64,000 nt of DNA from G963720475 sp963720475 (GCA_963720475.1 OY970394.1:930001-994000), one strand, 5' to 3'; shown: positions 1 to 8,013, counted from the stretch's first letter. The notes: generated from the sequence alone by a model not told the origin. A program made the numbers and translations.

Positions 1-450
1 GACGCGCAGGCCGTTGAGCTCGCCGAAGCGCTCGCGCAACGTCATCAGGTCGGCCAGCGCCTGGCAGGGGTGGTGCGCCGTCGTGAGCATGTTGAAGACG
101 GGCACGCCCGCGTTCTCGGCGAGTTCGACCGCGATCTCGTGCGGCCCGGTCCGGATCCCGATCGCGTGCACGTAGCGGGACAGGACGAGCGCGGTGTCCC
201 GCACGGACTCGCCGCGTGAGAGTTGGAGCTCGCCGCCGCTGAGGACGACCGGATGCCCACCCAACTCATGCACGCCGACCTCGAACGAAACCCGCGTGCG
301 CGTGGAGGGCTTCTCGAAGACGAGCGCGACTGAGCGCCCGGCGAGCGCCTGTGAGGCGCTGCGGTCGGCCTTCAACTCGATGGCCCGGTCGAGAACTCGC
401 AGGAGCTCGTCGGCAGCGAGCTCCTCTCCGGTCAGAAAGTGACGCGTCAC
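1..450 (-). CDS. argF: Ornithine carbamoyltransferase, N-terminal 150 residues (runs off the left edge)
   Basis: Catalyses carbamoyl phosphate + ornithine to citrulline in arginine synthesis; cytosolic. The reverse strand from the GTG at 450 reads without a stop to base 1. It contains the carbamoyl-phosphate motif STRTR (about residue 53) preceded by FEKP, and further on HHPCQALADL, the HPxQ motif of the OTC/ATC family. The SxRTR neighbourhood and overall N-terminal domain fit OTC better than aspartate carbamoyltransferase. The C-terminal ornithine-binding half lies outside the window. The start has no Shine-Dalgarno but has TACTAT 6 nt upstream, suggesting a leaderless transcript. It is divergent from the EEP-family gene at 474. 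Confidence 0.93.
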   Translation of the reverse strand, partial: MTRHFLTGEELAADELLRVLDRAIELKADRSASQALAGRSVALVFEKPSTRTRVSFEVGVHELGGHPVVLSGGELQLSRGESVRDTALVLSRYVHAIGIRTGPHEIAVELAENAGVPVFNMLTTAHHPCQALADLMTLRERFGELNGLRV

Positions 451-456
451 CAGGGG

Positions 457-462
457 ATAGTA
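457..462 (-). promoter_or_regulatory. Putative -10 box TACTAT of argF, leaderless
   Basis: TACTAT on the minus strand sits 6 nt before the GTG of argF, with no ribosome-binding sequence between. Transcription starting about 7 nt after a -10 box would begin at the start codon itself. It belongs to a set of ten similarly placed boxes in this window. Confidence 0.5.
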
Positions 463-473
463 GGAGATGGGCG

Positions 474-1298
474 ATGGCTGCCATCGACGTCATCAGCTGG
501 AACCTCTTCCACGGCCGCGACTGGCCGCCCAACGAAGCGTTGCTGACGCTGCGTTCGCGCCTGCTCGGGGTGAGCGAGCGGGACGACACACACGTTCAGG
601 TGAACCACCCGCTCCGGCGCGAGTTCGCAACCGTGCTCGGGCAGCTCGACTGGTCGCTCGCGCTGTTGCAGGAAGCGCCGCCCACATGGCTGCGCCCGCT
701 ATGTCGCGAGCTCGGGGTGAGCGGCGTTTCGGCGTTGACCGCGCGCAACCTCGGGGCCGCCCCCCGCGCGGCGCTCGCGCGGCTCAACCCCGACCTGATC
801 GCGTCCGGCGAAGGGGGTTCGAACCAGCTGCTCGTGCGCGCGCCGTGGCGGATCGCCGAGGTGCGGCGCCTGACGCTCACCCATCGGCCCGAGCGGAGGC
901 GGATGCTCTTCGCACGCGTCGAGAATCCGGACGGGCGCGCGATCGGCGTCGCCAACCTCCATGCGACCGCGCACGACGAGGCGGCCGCCGCGCGCGACGT
1001 CGAGCGTGCCGCGGAGCGGGCGAGCGCGTGGGCGGAGGAGGCTCCGCTGATCTTTGGAGGCGACTTCAACCTGCGGCCTGCGAGCGCGCCCCAGGCGTTC
1101 GAGCGCCTGCGTGCGCGCTATGGCCTCAACGGGCCCACGGGCCCGAAGGCGATTGATCACCTGCTCGTAAAGGGAATCTCCGCACAGACCGCCCCCGAGC
1201 GTCTGCCCGCGGCGGCGCGCGAAGTAGAGATTGAGGATGGCCTGCGGATCCGCCTGTCCGACCACGCACCGCTCGCGGCGAGCCTCCGTTTGGGATAG
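474..1298 (+). CDS. Endonuclease/exonuclease/phosphatase (EEP) family hydrolase
   Basis: A 274-residue metal-dependent phosphoesterase of the EEP (DNase I-like) fold. The ATG at 474 was chosen because AGGAG (462-466) lies 7 nt upstream and the protein then opens with the family beta strand DVISWNLFHG. Later motifs are LLQEAP (the metal-binding Glu), GGDFNLRP (catalytic Asp and Asn), AIDHLLVKG and the terminal SDHAPL, whose Asp-His pair completes the active site. All key EEP residues are present, so it should be active. The substrate (nucleic acid, phosphoinositide or sphingolipid headgroup) cannot be read from sequence. It diverges from argF. Confidence 0.85.
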   Translation: MAAIDVISWNLFHGRDWPPNEALLTLRSRLLGVSERDDTHVQVNHPLRREFATVLGQLDWSLALLQEAPPTWLRPLCRELGVSGVSALTARNLGAAPRAALARLNPDLIASGEGGSNQLLVRAPWRIAEVRRLTLTHRPERRRMLFARVENPDGRAIGVANLHATAHDEAAAARDVERAAERASAWAEEAPLIFGGDFNLRPASAPQAFERLRARYGLNGPTGPKAIDHLLVKGISAQTAPERLPAAAREVEIEDGLRIRLSDHAPLAASLRLG

Positions 1299-1326
1299 TT
1301 AGCGGCGAGGCAACTGAGGAGGTGGC

Positions 1327-1896
1327 ATGACCCCGACAAAAAGCTCGCGCGGACGCTCGGCGCCCGCCGGGAAGAACGCCAAGCGCAAGGGGTCGGCCTC
1401 CGGCGGCGACAGCACCGACATCTCCGGAAAGACGCCCTCCGAGGTGCGCGAGGCGCTCGACCAGGGGGTGATCGCGCCGCTGGATCTCGTGATGCTCACC
1501 CGCGAGCGGATCGAGGAGACCTTCAAAGAGGCGGTCGAGCGCGGGCGGATCACCGCCGAGGACGCGCGCCAGCTCACGCAGGGTCTGATCGAGCGCGGGC
1601 AGCAGCAGACGAGCGACGTCCTTCGCGACCTGGAGCAGCTACTCGACCGCGGGCGAAAGCGCGCCGCCAACGCGGCCGATCCGGTGATCGCGCAAGCTGA
1701 TCGCGCGCGCCGCGCGGCCAAGGTCGGACCGAGCTTCCCGATCCTCGGCTACGACGACCTCACGGTGGCCCAGGTCCAGGGCCGGCTGGGGTCGCTCTCA
1801 CCACCCGAGTTGCGCAAGGTGCGCACCTACGAGCGCAAGCACGCGAACCGGAAGTCCGTCCTCAGCGCGGTCGAGACCAAGCTCGGCGGGACCTGA
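1327..1896 (+). CDS. Helical protein with basic N-terminus and C-terminal YDDLTV repeat-like domain
   Basis: A 189-residue protein of unknown function. Residues 1-35 are a disordered Lys/Arg/Ser tail; 36-120 are amphipathic helices rich in Arg, Glu and Gln, recalling phasin-like or DNA-associated coiled coils; the last ~45 residues (YDDLTVAQVQGRL, then LSPPELRKVRTYE) form a short helical module that I associate with the DUF8129 type found in actinobacteria. A strong RBS, AGGAGGT, precedes the ATG. The gene overlaps the apparent CTG start of the downstream RNA methyltransferase, so the two are probably cotranscribed. Function not known. Confidence 0.7.
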   Translation: MTPTKSSRGRSAPAGKNAKRKGSASGGDSTDISGKTPSEVREALDQGVIAPLDLVMLTRERIEETFKEAVERGRITAEDARQLTQGLIERGQQQTSDVLRDLEQLLDRGRKRAANAADPVIAQADRARRAAKVGPSFPILGYDDLTVAQVQGRLGSLSPPELRKVRTYERKHANRKSVLSAVETKLGGT

Positions 1897-3263
1897 GCGT
1901 CTCGCAACCAGCCGCTGAACAGCAGCGTCCGCGCCTGCCCGCGCGCGGCGAGGAGATCGAGCTTGCGATCGAGCGGCTCGCTTACGGAGGCGCCGGCGTC
2001 GCTCGCCACGAGGGCTTCGTCGTGTTCGTCCCCGGCGCGATTCCCGGCGACCGCGTCCGCGCCCGGATCATCAAGCGCAAGCGGACGTTCGCCGAGGCGG
2101 CTGTCGCAGAGCTGATCGAGCCAAGCCCCGAGCGGATCCCCGCGCGCGCGGAGCATCCGGGAGCGCCTTGGCAGGTGTTGCCCTACGAACGCCAGCTCGC
2201 CGAGAAGCGCACCCAGGTCACCGACGCGCTCGAGCGGATCGCCGGCTTCGACTCGCCACCGGTCGAGGAGATGCTCGCTGCCGACGAGCAGTGGCGCTAC
2301 CGAAACAAGGTCGAGTATTCGTTCGGCTACGAGGGCGACGAGCTCGTGCTCGGCTTCCATCGCCCGGGGAGCTGGGGAGAGGTGCTCCCGCTCGCCGACG
2401 ACGTCCTCGCCTCCGAGGCTGTAGACGCCGTGCGCGAGCGTGCGCTCGAGTGGTGCCGCGAGGAGGGCCTGTCCGGCTTCGACCGCCGCGACCGCGCCGG
2501 CTTCCTACGCAACCTCGGCGTCCGCGAAGCGCGCGGCGCCGGCACGCTGCAGGTTCGCCTCGTCACCTCGGCGGGCGACTTTCGCTCGGAGGAGTTCGCC
2601 GCCGCCGTCGGGGCCGACAGCGTCCTCTGGACGCGGACCGACGCGATGGCGGAGACCACTCGCGAGGGTGAGACGCTGCTGCTCGCGGGAGCGGAGTCGC
2701 TCGAGGAGGAGCTCTGCGGGCTGCGATTCTCAATCTCGCCGGACGCGTTCTTCCAGACGAACACCGAGATGGCCGAGCGCCTGTACGCGGTCGCGCTCGA
2801 CCTGGCCGCGCTGGGTGGCAGCGAGCGCGTCTTCGACCTCTACTGCGGCATCGGGACGATCTCGCTCGCACTCGCCCGCGGCGCGGGCGAGGTTCACGGG
2901 CTCGAGCTCGTCGAGCCGGCGGTCGCCGACGCGCGCGCGAACGCGGAGCTCAACGGCATCGCGAACGTAAGTTTCCGCGCGGGCGACGTCCGCAAGGCGC
3001 TGCGCCCGCTGGTCGACGACGTGGGCAAGCCGGATCTGGTCGTGCTCGATCCGCCGCGCGCGGGCCTCTCGCAGAAGATCGTCCGGCGCGTGATCGAGAC
3101 CGAGGTGCCGCGGATCGTCTACGTGTCGTGCAACCCCACAACGCTCGCGCCGAACGCCCGGCAGCTGGCCGACGCCGGCTACAGCTTGCGCACGGTACGG
3201 CCGGTCGACATGTTCCCGCAGACGCCCCACATCGAGTGCGTGGCGCTGCTCGAGCGCGAGTAG
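1893..3263 (+). CDS. TRAM-domain RNA (uracil-C5) methyltransferase, RlmD/TrmA family
   Basis: A SAM-dependent m5U methyltransferase for rRNA or tRNA. An N-terminal TRAM domain (GEEIELAIERLAYGG...) precedes a Rossmann domain with DLYCGIGTISLALA (SAM binding), LDPPRAG and YVSCNPTTLAPN, where the SCNP Cys is the catalytic nucleophile. The TRAM reading frame continues upstream of the GTG at 2022 back to 1893 with no ATG, GTG or TTG. The only plausible initiator is CTG at 1893-1895, overlapping the previous gene stop as CTGA. The Cys-rich [4Fe-4S] stretch usual before the YxxQL motif is replaced by HPGAPWQVLPYERQL, so the cluster is probably absent. It converges with the P450, 4 bp away. Confidence 0.85.
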   Translation: MSVSQPAAEQQRPRLPARGEEIELAIERLAYGGAGVARHEGFVVFVPGAIPGDRVRARIIKRKRTFAEAAVAELIEPSPERIPARAEHPGAPWQVLPYERQLAEKRTQVTDALERIAGFDSPPVEEMLAADEQWRYRNKVEYSFGYEGDELVLGFHRPGSWGEVLPLADDVLASEAVDAVRERALEWCREEGLSGFDRRDRAGFLRNLGVREARGAGTLQVRLVTSAGDFRSEEFAAAVGADSVLWTRTDAMAETTREGETLLLAGAESLEEELCGLRFSISPDAFFQTNTEMAERLYAVALDLAALGGSERVFDLYCGIGTISLALARGAGEVHGLELVEPAVADARANAELNGIANVSFRAGDVRKALRPLVDDVGKPDLVVLDPPRAGLSQKIVRRVIETEVPRIVYVSCNPTTLAPNARQLADAGYSLRTVRPVDMFPQTPHIECVALLERE

Positions 3264-3267
3264 CGCG

Positions 3268-4500
3268 CTACGCGGCGAGCTGGACCGGCAGCCTCTTCAG
3301 CTGGTTGACGAACAGCGCCTGCGCCGGGTCCGGGCTACCGCTCATTTCGATCCCCGGATAGCGCGCGAGCGTCTCCTCGAACAGGATCTTCAACTCGAGT
3401 CGCGCAAGTGCCGTCCCGAGGCAGAAGTGCCGGCCGCCGGCGCCGAACGCCTGGTGCTCGGGATTGCGGGTCACGTCGAAGCGGTCAGGGTCCTCGTAGC
3501 GCGTCTCGTCGCGGTTGGAGGACACGTACCACATCACCACCTTGTCGCCCTCGCGAATCTGCTTGTCGCCGATCTCGGCGTCGCGCGTCGCGGTGCGGCG
3601 GAAGTGCGCGAAGGCCGGGAACATCCGCAGCGCCTCCTCGACCGCCGACGGGACCAGCGACGGATCGTCGACCAGCTGCTGCTTCTGGCTCGGGTCCTCC
3701 ATCAGCGCGCGCATGCCAGAGCAGTAGGTCGCCTTCGTCGAGTCGTTGCCGGCCGCGACCAGCAGGAAGAAGCCCATCACGATCTCGGTCTCGGTCAACA
3801 CCTCGCCGTCCACCTCGGCGTGCACGAGCACGCTCGTGAGGTCGTCGGTCGGGTTCTCGCGACGTTCGGCGATCAGCGCGCGGCAGCGATCGAAGAGCTC
3901 CGGAACGTCCTTCTCGAGGACACCTTCGATCCCCTCCGGGGCGAGGTCCTTGTCATCAGGAGCCAGCATCGAGTTCATGATCCGGGCCCAGATTGCGTCG
4001 TCCTCCTCCGGGATCCCCATGAAGCTCCCGATCACACGCGAGACGACGGGTTGGGCGACTTCGGAAACGAGGTCGCACTCGTCGCGTCCTTCGAGTCGGT
4101 CGAGCACGGCGGTCGTGATCGTCCGGATGCTGTCCTCGTGGTCGGCGATCCGCTTCGGCGTAAAGCCGCGCTGGAAGAGCGCCTTGACGCGGTCGTGCTT
4201 AGGCGGGTCCATCCCGATGAACATCGCGCGCGTGAGGTCGAGCGGGAAGATCTCGCCGAACACGGTGACGCCGCCGACCTCGGAGGAGTAGGTCTCCCAG
4301 TCACGGCTCACCGCGTGGACGTCGTCGGCCGTGGTGATCGACCAGAAGCCGGCTTCGTCCGGGTACTCGGTGATGTCCTCGGTCCAATGGACCGGGCACT
4401 TGCCGCGCAGCTCCTTGAAGACCTCGAACGGCGGACCCTGCTCCCACAACTCGCTGTCGCCGACCTGGACCTCGGTCACGTCCTTGCCCTTCGCTGCCAT
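3268..4500 (-). CDS. Cytochrome P450
   Basis: A 410-residue soluble bacterial P450 monooxygenase. It has the I-helix oxygen-activation segment AAGNDSTKATY, where Asn replaces the commoner Glu/Asp before Asp-Ser-Thr. The K-helix ExxR lies in EEALRMFP, and the heme-binding loop FGAGGRHFCLG (about residue 350) carries the proximal Cys. Length is normal for the family and the ATG is preceded by GGGAGGGTC. The nearest relatives by motif style are actinobacterial CYP families acting on lipids or terpenoids, but the substrate is unknown. No ferredoxin or reductase gene is adjacent. Confidence 0.93.
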   Translation of the reverse strand: MAAKGKDVTEVQVGDSELWEQGPPFEVFKELRGKCPVHWTEDITEYPDEAGFWSITTADDVHAVSRDWETYSSEVGGVTVFGEIFPLDLTRAMFIGMDPPKHDRVKALFQRGFTPKRIADHEDSIRTITTAVLDRLEGRDECDLVSEVAQPVVSRVIGSFMGIPEEDDAIWARIMNSMLAPDDKDLAPEGIEGVLEKDVPELFDRCRALIAERRENPTDDLTSVLVHAEVDGEVLTETEIVMGFFLLVAAGNDSTKATYCSGMRALMEDPSQKQQLVDDPSLVPSAVEEALRMFPAFAHFRRTATRDAEIGDKQIREGDKVVMWYVSSNRDETRYEDPDRFDVTRNPEHQAFGAGGRHFCLGTALARLELKILFEETLARYPGIEMSGSPDPAQALFVNQLKRLPVQLAA

Positions 4501-4566
4501 CTGACCCTCCCGCTCGACTCCGCTGATGCGACCGTAACGCCCCAGCGGCGGTGAAGCAAACGGCGG

Positions 4567-5322
4567 CTAGACGTCTTCTTGCGGCCAGAGCCGCCAGCGG
4601 GCCGGAGCGGGGGAGTCGTCCTCGCCGCGTCCGGCCGTGCGGATCTGGTCCTGGCGCTCAAGCTCGTCGTAGGTGCTCTCGAGGCGCGAGTGCTCGGCCT
4701 CGATCAACCGGCGCTCCTCTTCGGCCCGGCGCAGCTCGGCGACGCGCGCCTCGAGCTCATCGCGGACGCGAACCAGCTCGGCGCTCGTCAGTAGCGCTGC
4801 CGCGCCCTTGCGCCCAGCCACATCGGTCGTCGGCAATGGCTCGCCGACCTCGTGACGCGTGTAATAGAGAAGCTGGCGTTCGTACTCTGCGATCTGGCGG
4901 CGGAGCTCACGGCGGAAGCTGCCGTCGTCCTCCGCCGTAGCGGCCTCGCCGGAGGCCGTCTCGCCGGCCGGCGCCTCGCTGCCGTAGAGCGCGGCGGCCA
5001 CCTCGCGCGGATCTATCCCGGCCTCGGCGGCCTCGTCCGCCGCTCGCGCGGCAAGCCGGCCGAGCGCGACCGTCTCCTTCGCGCGCTCGGTGACGAACGT
5101 GCCCCGGCCATGCTCGGAGGTGACGAGCCCCTGGTCAACCAGGCGCTGATAGACGGCACGGACGGTGTTGACGTTCACGTCGGCCGCCTCGGCCGCCGCC
5201 CGCAGCCCGGGGAGCCGCGTGCCGGCCGACAGCTCGCCCGATGCGATCTGCGCCTGTAGCTGCCACGCGAGCTGGGTGCCGACGGGCACTGCGCTCTCTC
5301 GGTCAACGCGGAAATCGGTCAC
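4567..5322 (-). CDS. GntR-family regulator with coiled-coil C-terminus
   Basis: A 251-residue transcription factor. Residues 1-75 form a GntR winged helix-turn-helix (LRAAAEAADVNVNTVRAVYQ, then the GRGTFV wing). The rest has no FadR, HutC or MocR effector domain. It is an Ala/Glu linker followed by a long Glu/Arg coiled coil (about 130-230, ELVRVRDELEARVAELRRAEE), so ligand sensing, if any, must differ from the classic subfamilies. It diverges from the YrbE/MlaE permease gene across 74 bp that contain a palindrome and a direct repeat, so it probably controls itself and those permeases. The GTG start lacks an RBS and has TACTCT 7 nt upstream. Confidence 0.88.
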   Translation of the reverse strand: MTDFRVDRESAVPVGTQLAWQLQAQIASGELSAGTRLPGLRAAAEAADVNVNTVRAVYQRLVDQGLVTSEHGRGTFVTERAKETVALGRLAARAADEAAEAGIDPREVAAALYGSEAPAGETASGEAATAEDDGSFRRELRRQIAEYERQLLYYTRHEVGEPLPTTDVAGRKGAAALLTSAELVRVRDELEARVAELRRAEEERRLIEAEHSRLESTYDELERQDQIRTAGRGEDDSPAPARWRLWPQEDV

Positions 5323-5329
5323 GTTTAGA

Positions 5330-5335
5330 AGAGTA
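5330..5335 (-). promoter_or_regulatory. Putative -10 box TACTCT of the gntR gene, leaderless
   Basis: TACTCT on the minus strand ends 7 nt before the GTG start and overlaps the edge of the palindrome at 5334-5346. A repressor on that palindrome would block this promoter, which fits autoregulation. Confidence 0.45.
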
Positions 5336-5346
5336 CCACCGTGGTA
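5334..5346. promoter_or_regulatory. Candidate GntR operator: palindrome TACCAC-C-GTGGTA
   Basis: A perfect 6+1+6 inverted repeat in the divergent region between the regulator and the yrbE-type permease genes. GntR proteins bind such short dyads. Ten bases further on (5356-5370) lies a direct repeat, TGTGCTA-C-TGTGCTA, that may belong to the permease promoter. Confidence 0.5.
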
Positions 5347-5396
5347 GTACAGATCTGTGCTACTGTGCTAGATCACTAGATCAGCCGGGAGGCCTG

Positions 5397-6203
5397 ATGG
5401 TCCGCGCCGCAGCAGATCGAGCATTCCTACCGACCAAGAACCTGCTCGAGCAGGTCGGGGACATGATGATCCTGACCGGCAAGACGCTGCTCAGTGCGCT
5501 GCGCCCGCCCTACCCCTACGGCGGCGAGTTCATCCAGCAGTTCCTCTTCGCGCTCAGGCTCTGCTGGTTCCCGCTGCTGATCTCGACGATCGCCTTCGGC
5601 TACGGCGCCCCGGGCCTCCAAGCCGGCAACTTCCTCGTCCTCTTCGGAGCGCTCGACCGCCTCGGCGGCTTCTTCGTGCTCGCCTCGGTCCGGGAGTTCG
5701 CCCCCTTCGTCACGGCGATCATCCTCGCCGGCGTCGCCGGCACGGCGATCACCGCCGACCTCGGCGCGCGCAAGATCCGCGAGGAGCTCGACGCGCTCCA
5801 GGTGCTCGGCGTCGACCCGATCAAGAACCTCGTCGTCCCACGCTTCCTCAGCCTGATGATCGTCACCGGCCTGTTCAACATCTACGCGCTGATGTTCGGC
5901 ATCTTCGGCGGCGTGCTCGCGACGCTCACCTTCGGCGCGCCGCTCGGCCCCTTCTTCGCCACCCTGCTCACGAACGCCTCCACCACCGACCTCTGGGGGT
6001 CGGTCGTGAAGACGACGCTCTTCGGAGCGATCATCGCCGTCGTCTCCTGTTACAAGGGGATGACTGCGTCCGGAGGCGCGGCAGGAGTGGGTAGAGCCGT
6101 CAACCAGGGCGTCGTCATCAGCTTCCTCGGCATCTTCGCCTTCAACTACGTCTTCACCCAGACGCTGTTGGCGACCCATCCCGAGATCTCGGTGATCAAG
6201 TAA
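5397..6203 (+). CDS. YrbE/MlaE-family ABC transporter permease (first copy)
   Basis: A 268-residue integral membrane subunit of an MCE/Mla-type lipid transporter. It has an N-terminal amphipathic region, then 5-6 hydrophobic helices. Signature pieces are ANIL-like segment FVTAIILAGVAGTAITADLGARKIREELDALQ in the coupling region (shown here only as motif: TADLGARKIREELDAL), the PRFLSLMIV segment and CYKGMTASGGAAGVG near the C-terminus, all typical of actinobacterial YrbEA. The ATG at 5397 follows CGGGAGG at 5386-5392. It overlaps the next permease by one base (TAATG). No MCE-domain (MlaD) or ATPase gene follows, so the partners must be encoded elsewhere. Confidence 0.9.
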   Translation: MVRAAADRAFLPTKNLLEQVGDMMILTGKTLLSALRPPYPYGGEFIQQFLFALRLCWFPLLISTIAFGYGAPGLQAGNFLVLFGALDRLGGFFVLASVREFAPFVTAIILAGVAGTAITADLGARKIREELDALQVLGVDPIKNLVVPRFLSLMIVTGLFNIYALMFGIFGGVLATLTFGAPLGPFFATLLTNASTTDLWGSVVKTTLFGAIIAVVSCYKGMTASGGAAGVGRAVNQGVVISFLGIFAFNYVFTQTLLATHPEISVIK

Positions 6204-7002
6204 TGGGCAAGACCTGGCTCGCAGTCCCGAAGGACTGGATCGCGAACTTCGGCACGATCGCGAAGTTCTCTTCGCGGACCGTCACGGACGTCCTGAGCGG
6301 CCGGGTGCTGCGCTTCTTTGCGGAGGCCCTGCGCCAGGCCGGCGTCCTGATCATCGGCTCGACGATCGTCATCTGGGGCCTCGCCTTCATCCTCGGCCTG
6401 CAGTGCGGGATCGAGGGTGCCTACTTCAGCCGCTCCGTCGGCGCTCCGGCGCAGGCCGGCGTCTTCTCCGCCTGGTGCGACCTGCGCGAGATCATGCCCT
6501 ACGCCTTCGGCTACATGATGGCCGCCAAGGTCGGCACGGGCATCGTCGCCGAGCTCGGCGCAATGCGGATCTCCGACGAGATCGACGCGCTCGAGGTGAT
6601 GGGCATCAACTCGATGGTCTTCCTCTGCGCGACGCGCCTGCTCGCCGCCTGGCTCGTCCTTCCCGCGGTCTACATCGGGGCCGTCGGCGCCGGCTTCTTC
6701 GCCTCTTACCTGGCGGTGGTCCAACAAATTGGAGAGGTCTCATCCGGGGGGTTCTTCCTCATCTTCTGGATGTTCCAGAACCCACCCGACCTGCTCTACA
6801 GCGTCATCAAGGGCATGGCATGGCGACCGTGATCGTGCTCGTCGGCTGCTACTACGGCTACACCGCTTCCGGCGGACCGGTCGGCGTCGGCACCGCCACC
6901 GCGAAGTCGATGGTCTTGAACACGGTGATGGTCCACCTGATCGGGATGGTGGGCACCCAGATCTTCTGGGGTAGCAGTCCCAGAGCCCCGATCGGAGGCT
7001 GA
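6203..7002 (+). pseudogene. YrbE/MlaE-family permease (second copy), frameshifted near its C-terminus
   Basis: This encodes the second permease subunit. The frame starting at 6203 reads YrbEB-like sequence (KIREEIDAL-type helix ISDEIDALEVMGINS) up to KGMAWRP and stops at 6832. The expected C-terminal CYYGYTASGGPVGVG block continues in the +2 frame to 7002. One missing base at about 6818-6821, within the tandem pentamer-like catggcatggc, would restore a 266-residue protein reading KGMAMATVIVLVGCYYG. The remainder is intact and conserved-looking, so this is either a very recent mutation or a sequencing/assembly indel. Programmed frameshifting is less likely because no slippery heptamer or pseudoknot is evident. 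Confidence 0.8.
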
Positions 7003-7009
7003 GAGAACG

Positions 7010-7585
7010 ATGATCGAGTTAGAAGAACGCCAGCTGCACGCCCGAGCGAAAACCGAGCAGTCCAAGGACGCAGGGAGCGTGGCGTGCTCTGCACGCGAGC
7101 GACTGAGGACGCAGGAATGCGACGGTTTGCAGCCGGGCGAGCAGTTGGCGCGCGCGCAGCTGCTCGAGCAGATCGCCCGCCTCGAGACGGAGTTGCAGGC
7201 GCTGTTCTGCTCCGCCTATCCCCGCCAGGGCTTCGAGTGGAAGGTGCGATCGCGCGGAGGCGGCGCAAGGGTGCTCGCGCTCGCAGAGCTCGAATGCCTC
7301 AGGGACGACCTCGCAGAGCGCCTCTTCGACACCAGAAAGACGCTCTCCGACCGCACCTACGTCGAGGAGAAGCGCCGCGCCGAGATCGAGCAGATGCTGC
7401 TCGAGCCCGAGAACCACAAGTGGAAGCTGATCGCGAACGAGGACATCGGCGAGCGCGGCTGCAAGCACTGGCACGTGCGACCGCGATGGGGGTTGATCGG
7501 GGTTCTTTGCAATTGGTGGCGGGTAGTGATTTCCTCGGGGTGTCCGTTATGCACGAACAGGCCATGTCCCGCGATCCAAGCCTGA
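7010..7585 (+). CDS. Conserved hypothetical protein, coiled coil plus C-terminal HW/Cys motif
   Basis: A 191-residue protein starting ATG 7 nt after the frameshifted permease, so likely in its operon. Residues 45-130 form a charged helical coiled coil (EQIARLETELQAL, VEEKRRAEIEQML). The C-terminus has an ordered block: KWKLIANEDIGERGC, KHWHVRPRWGLIG, NWWRVVISSGCPL and a final CTNRPC. The closely spaced Trp, His and four Cys suggest a metal or redox site, or a membrane-surface anchor. I recognise the block as recurring in actinobacterial hypothetical proteins but know no function. Its 3' end overlaps the next gene by 37 bp. Confidence 0.65.
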   Translation: MIELEERQLHARAKTEQSKDAGSVACSARERLRTQECDGLQPGEQLARAQLLEQIARLETELQALFCSAYPRQGFEWKVRSRGGGARVLALAELECLRDDLAERLFDTRKTLSDRTYVEEKRRAEIEQMLLEPENHKWKLIANEDIGERGCKHWHVRPRWGLIGVLCNWWRVVISSGCPLCTNRPCPAIQA

Positions 7586-7989
7586 ACGAGCGCCTCCTCG
7601 ACGCGCTGCTGATCGGCGCGATCTTCCTCGGCAGTCTGGTCCTCTGGGTCGGAATTCCGGTCGCGTGGATCTGGGGCGCGTCGCAGCTCGTCAGCGAGTA
7701 CCCGGTCGTGTACGCGCTCGCGATCCTCGGCTGTCCCGCGACGATGGTCGTCTGGGGCTGGTGTCTGCACCGCCTCAACGCGATCCACGTCAACCTCTCG
7801 GGCGGCCCCGCCGAGGCTCCCGGGAGCCAGCGCGCGGCGTGGCTCAAGAGCCTCAGCGGCGATCGCGGTCGCTCGCGCCGCCACCTCGGCGTGCTCGAGC
7901 TGAGCAGCATGATCTCGGTGGTGGTCGCAATCGTCGCGATCGCGATCTGGTTCTTCTTCTTTGCCGAGATGCACCTCGCGCCCTTGTAA
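7549..7989 (+). CDS. Small integral membrane protein (three predicted helices)
   Basis: A 146-residue protein with hydrophobic spans at about 18-45 (LLIGAIFLGSLVLWVGIPVAW), 53-78 and 120-142 (SVVVAIVAIAIWFFFFAEM). A basic cytoplasmic loop (KSLSGDRGRSRRH) separates the second and third. The ATG at 7549 is the first in frame after the upstream overlap; ATG at 7564 or GTG at 7540 are alternatives. It overlaps the end of the 7010 gene, implying coupled translation. Its placement behind lipid-transport permeases hints at an envelope role, but nothing in the sequence fixes a function. Confidence 0.7.
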   Translation: MHEQAMSRDPSLNERLLDALLIGAIFLGSLVLWVGIPVAWIWGASQLVSEYPVVYALAILGCPATMVVWGWCLHRLNAIHVNLSGGPAEAPGSQRAAWLKSLSGDRGRSRRHLGVLELSSMISVVVAIVAIAIWFFFFAEMHLAPL

Positions 7990-7995
7990 GGGCGC
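7978..7995. terminator. Hairpin at the convergent junction (possible bidirectional terminator)
   Basis: GCGCCCTT and AAGGGCGC form an 8-bp perfect inverted repeat around the TAA stop of the membrane protein, opposite the converging USP-like gene. The arms are almost contiguous, so the folded form would have a 6-bp stem with a UUGUAA loop. There is no T-tract. Confidence 0.4.
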
Positions 7996-8013
7996 CCCGC
8001 TGTCAACTCCTCT

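Noticed and set aside
6800..6850. Programmed ribosomal frameshift in the second permease
   Set aside because: No X-XXY-YYZ slippery heptamer or downstream pseudoknot is evident; a one-base indel in a tandem repeat explains it more simply.
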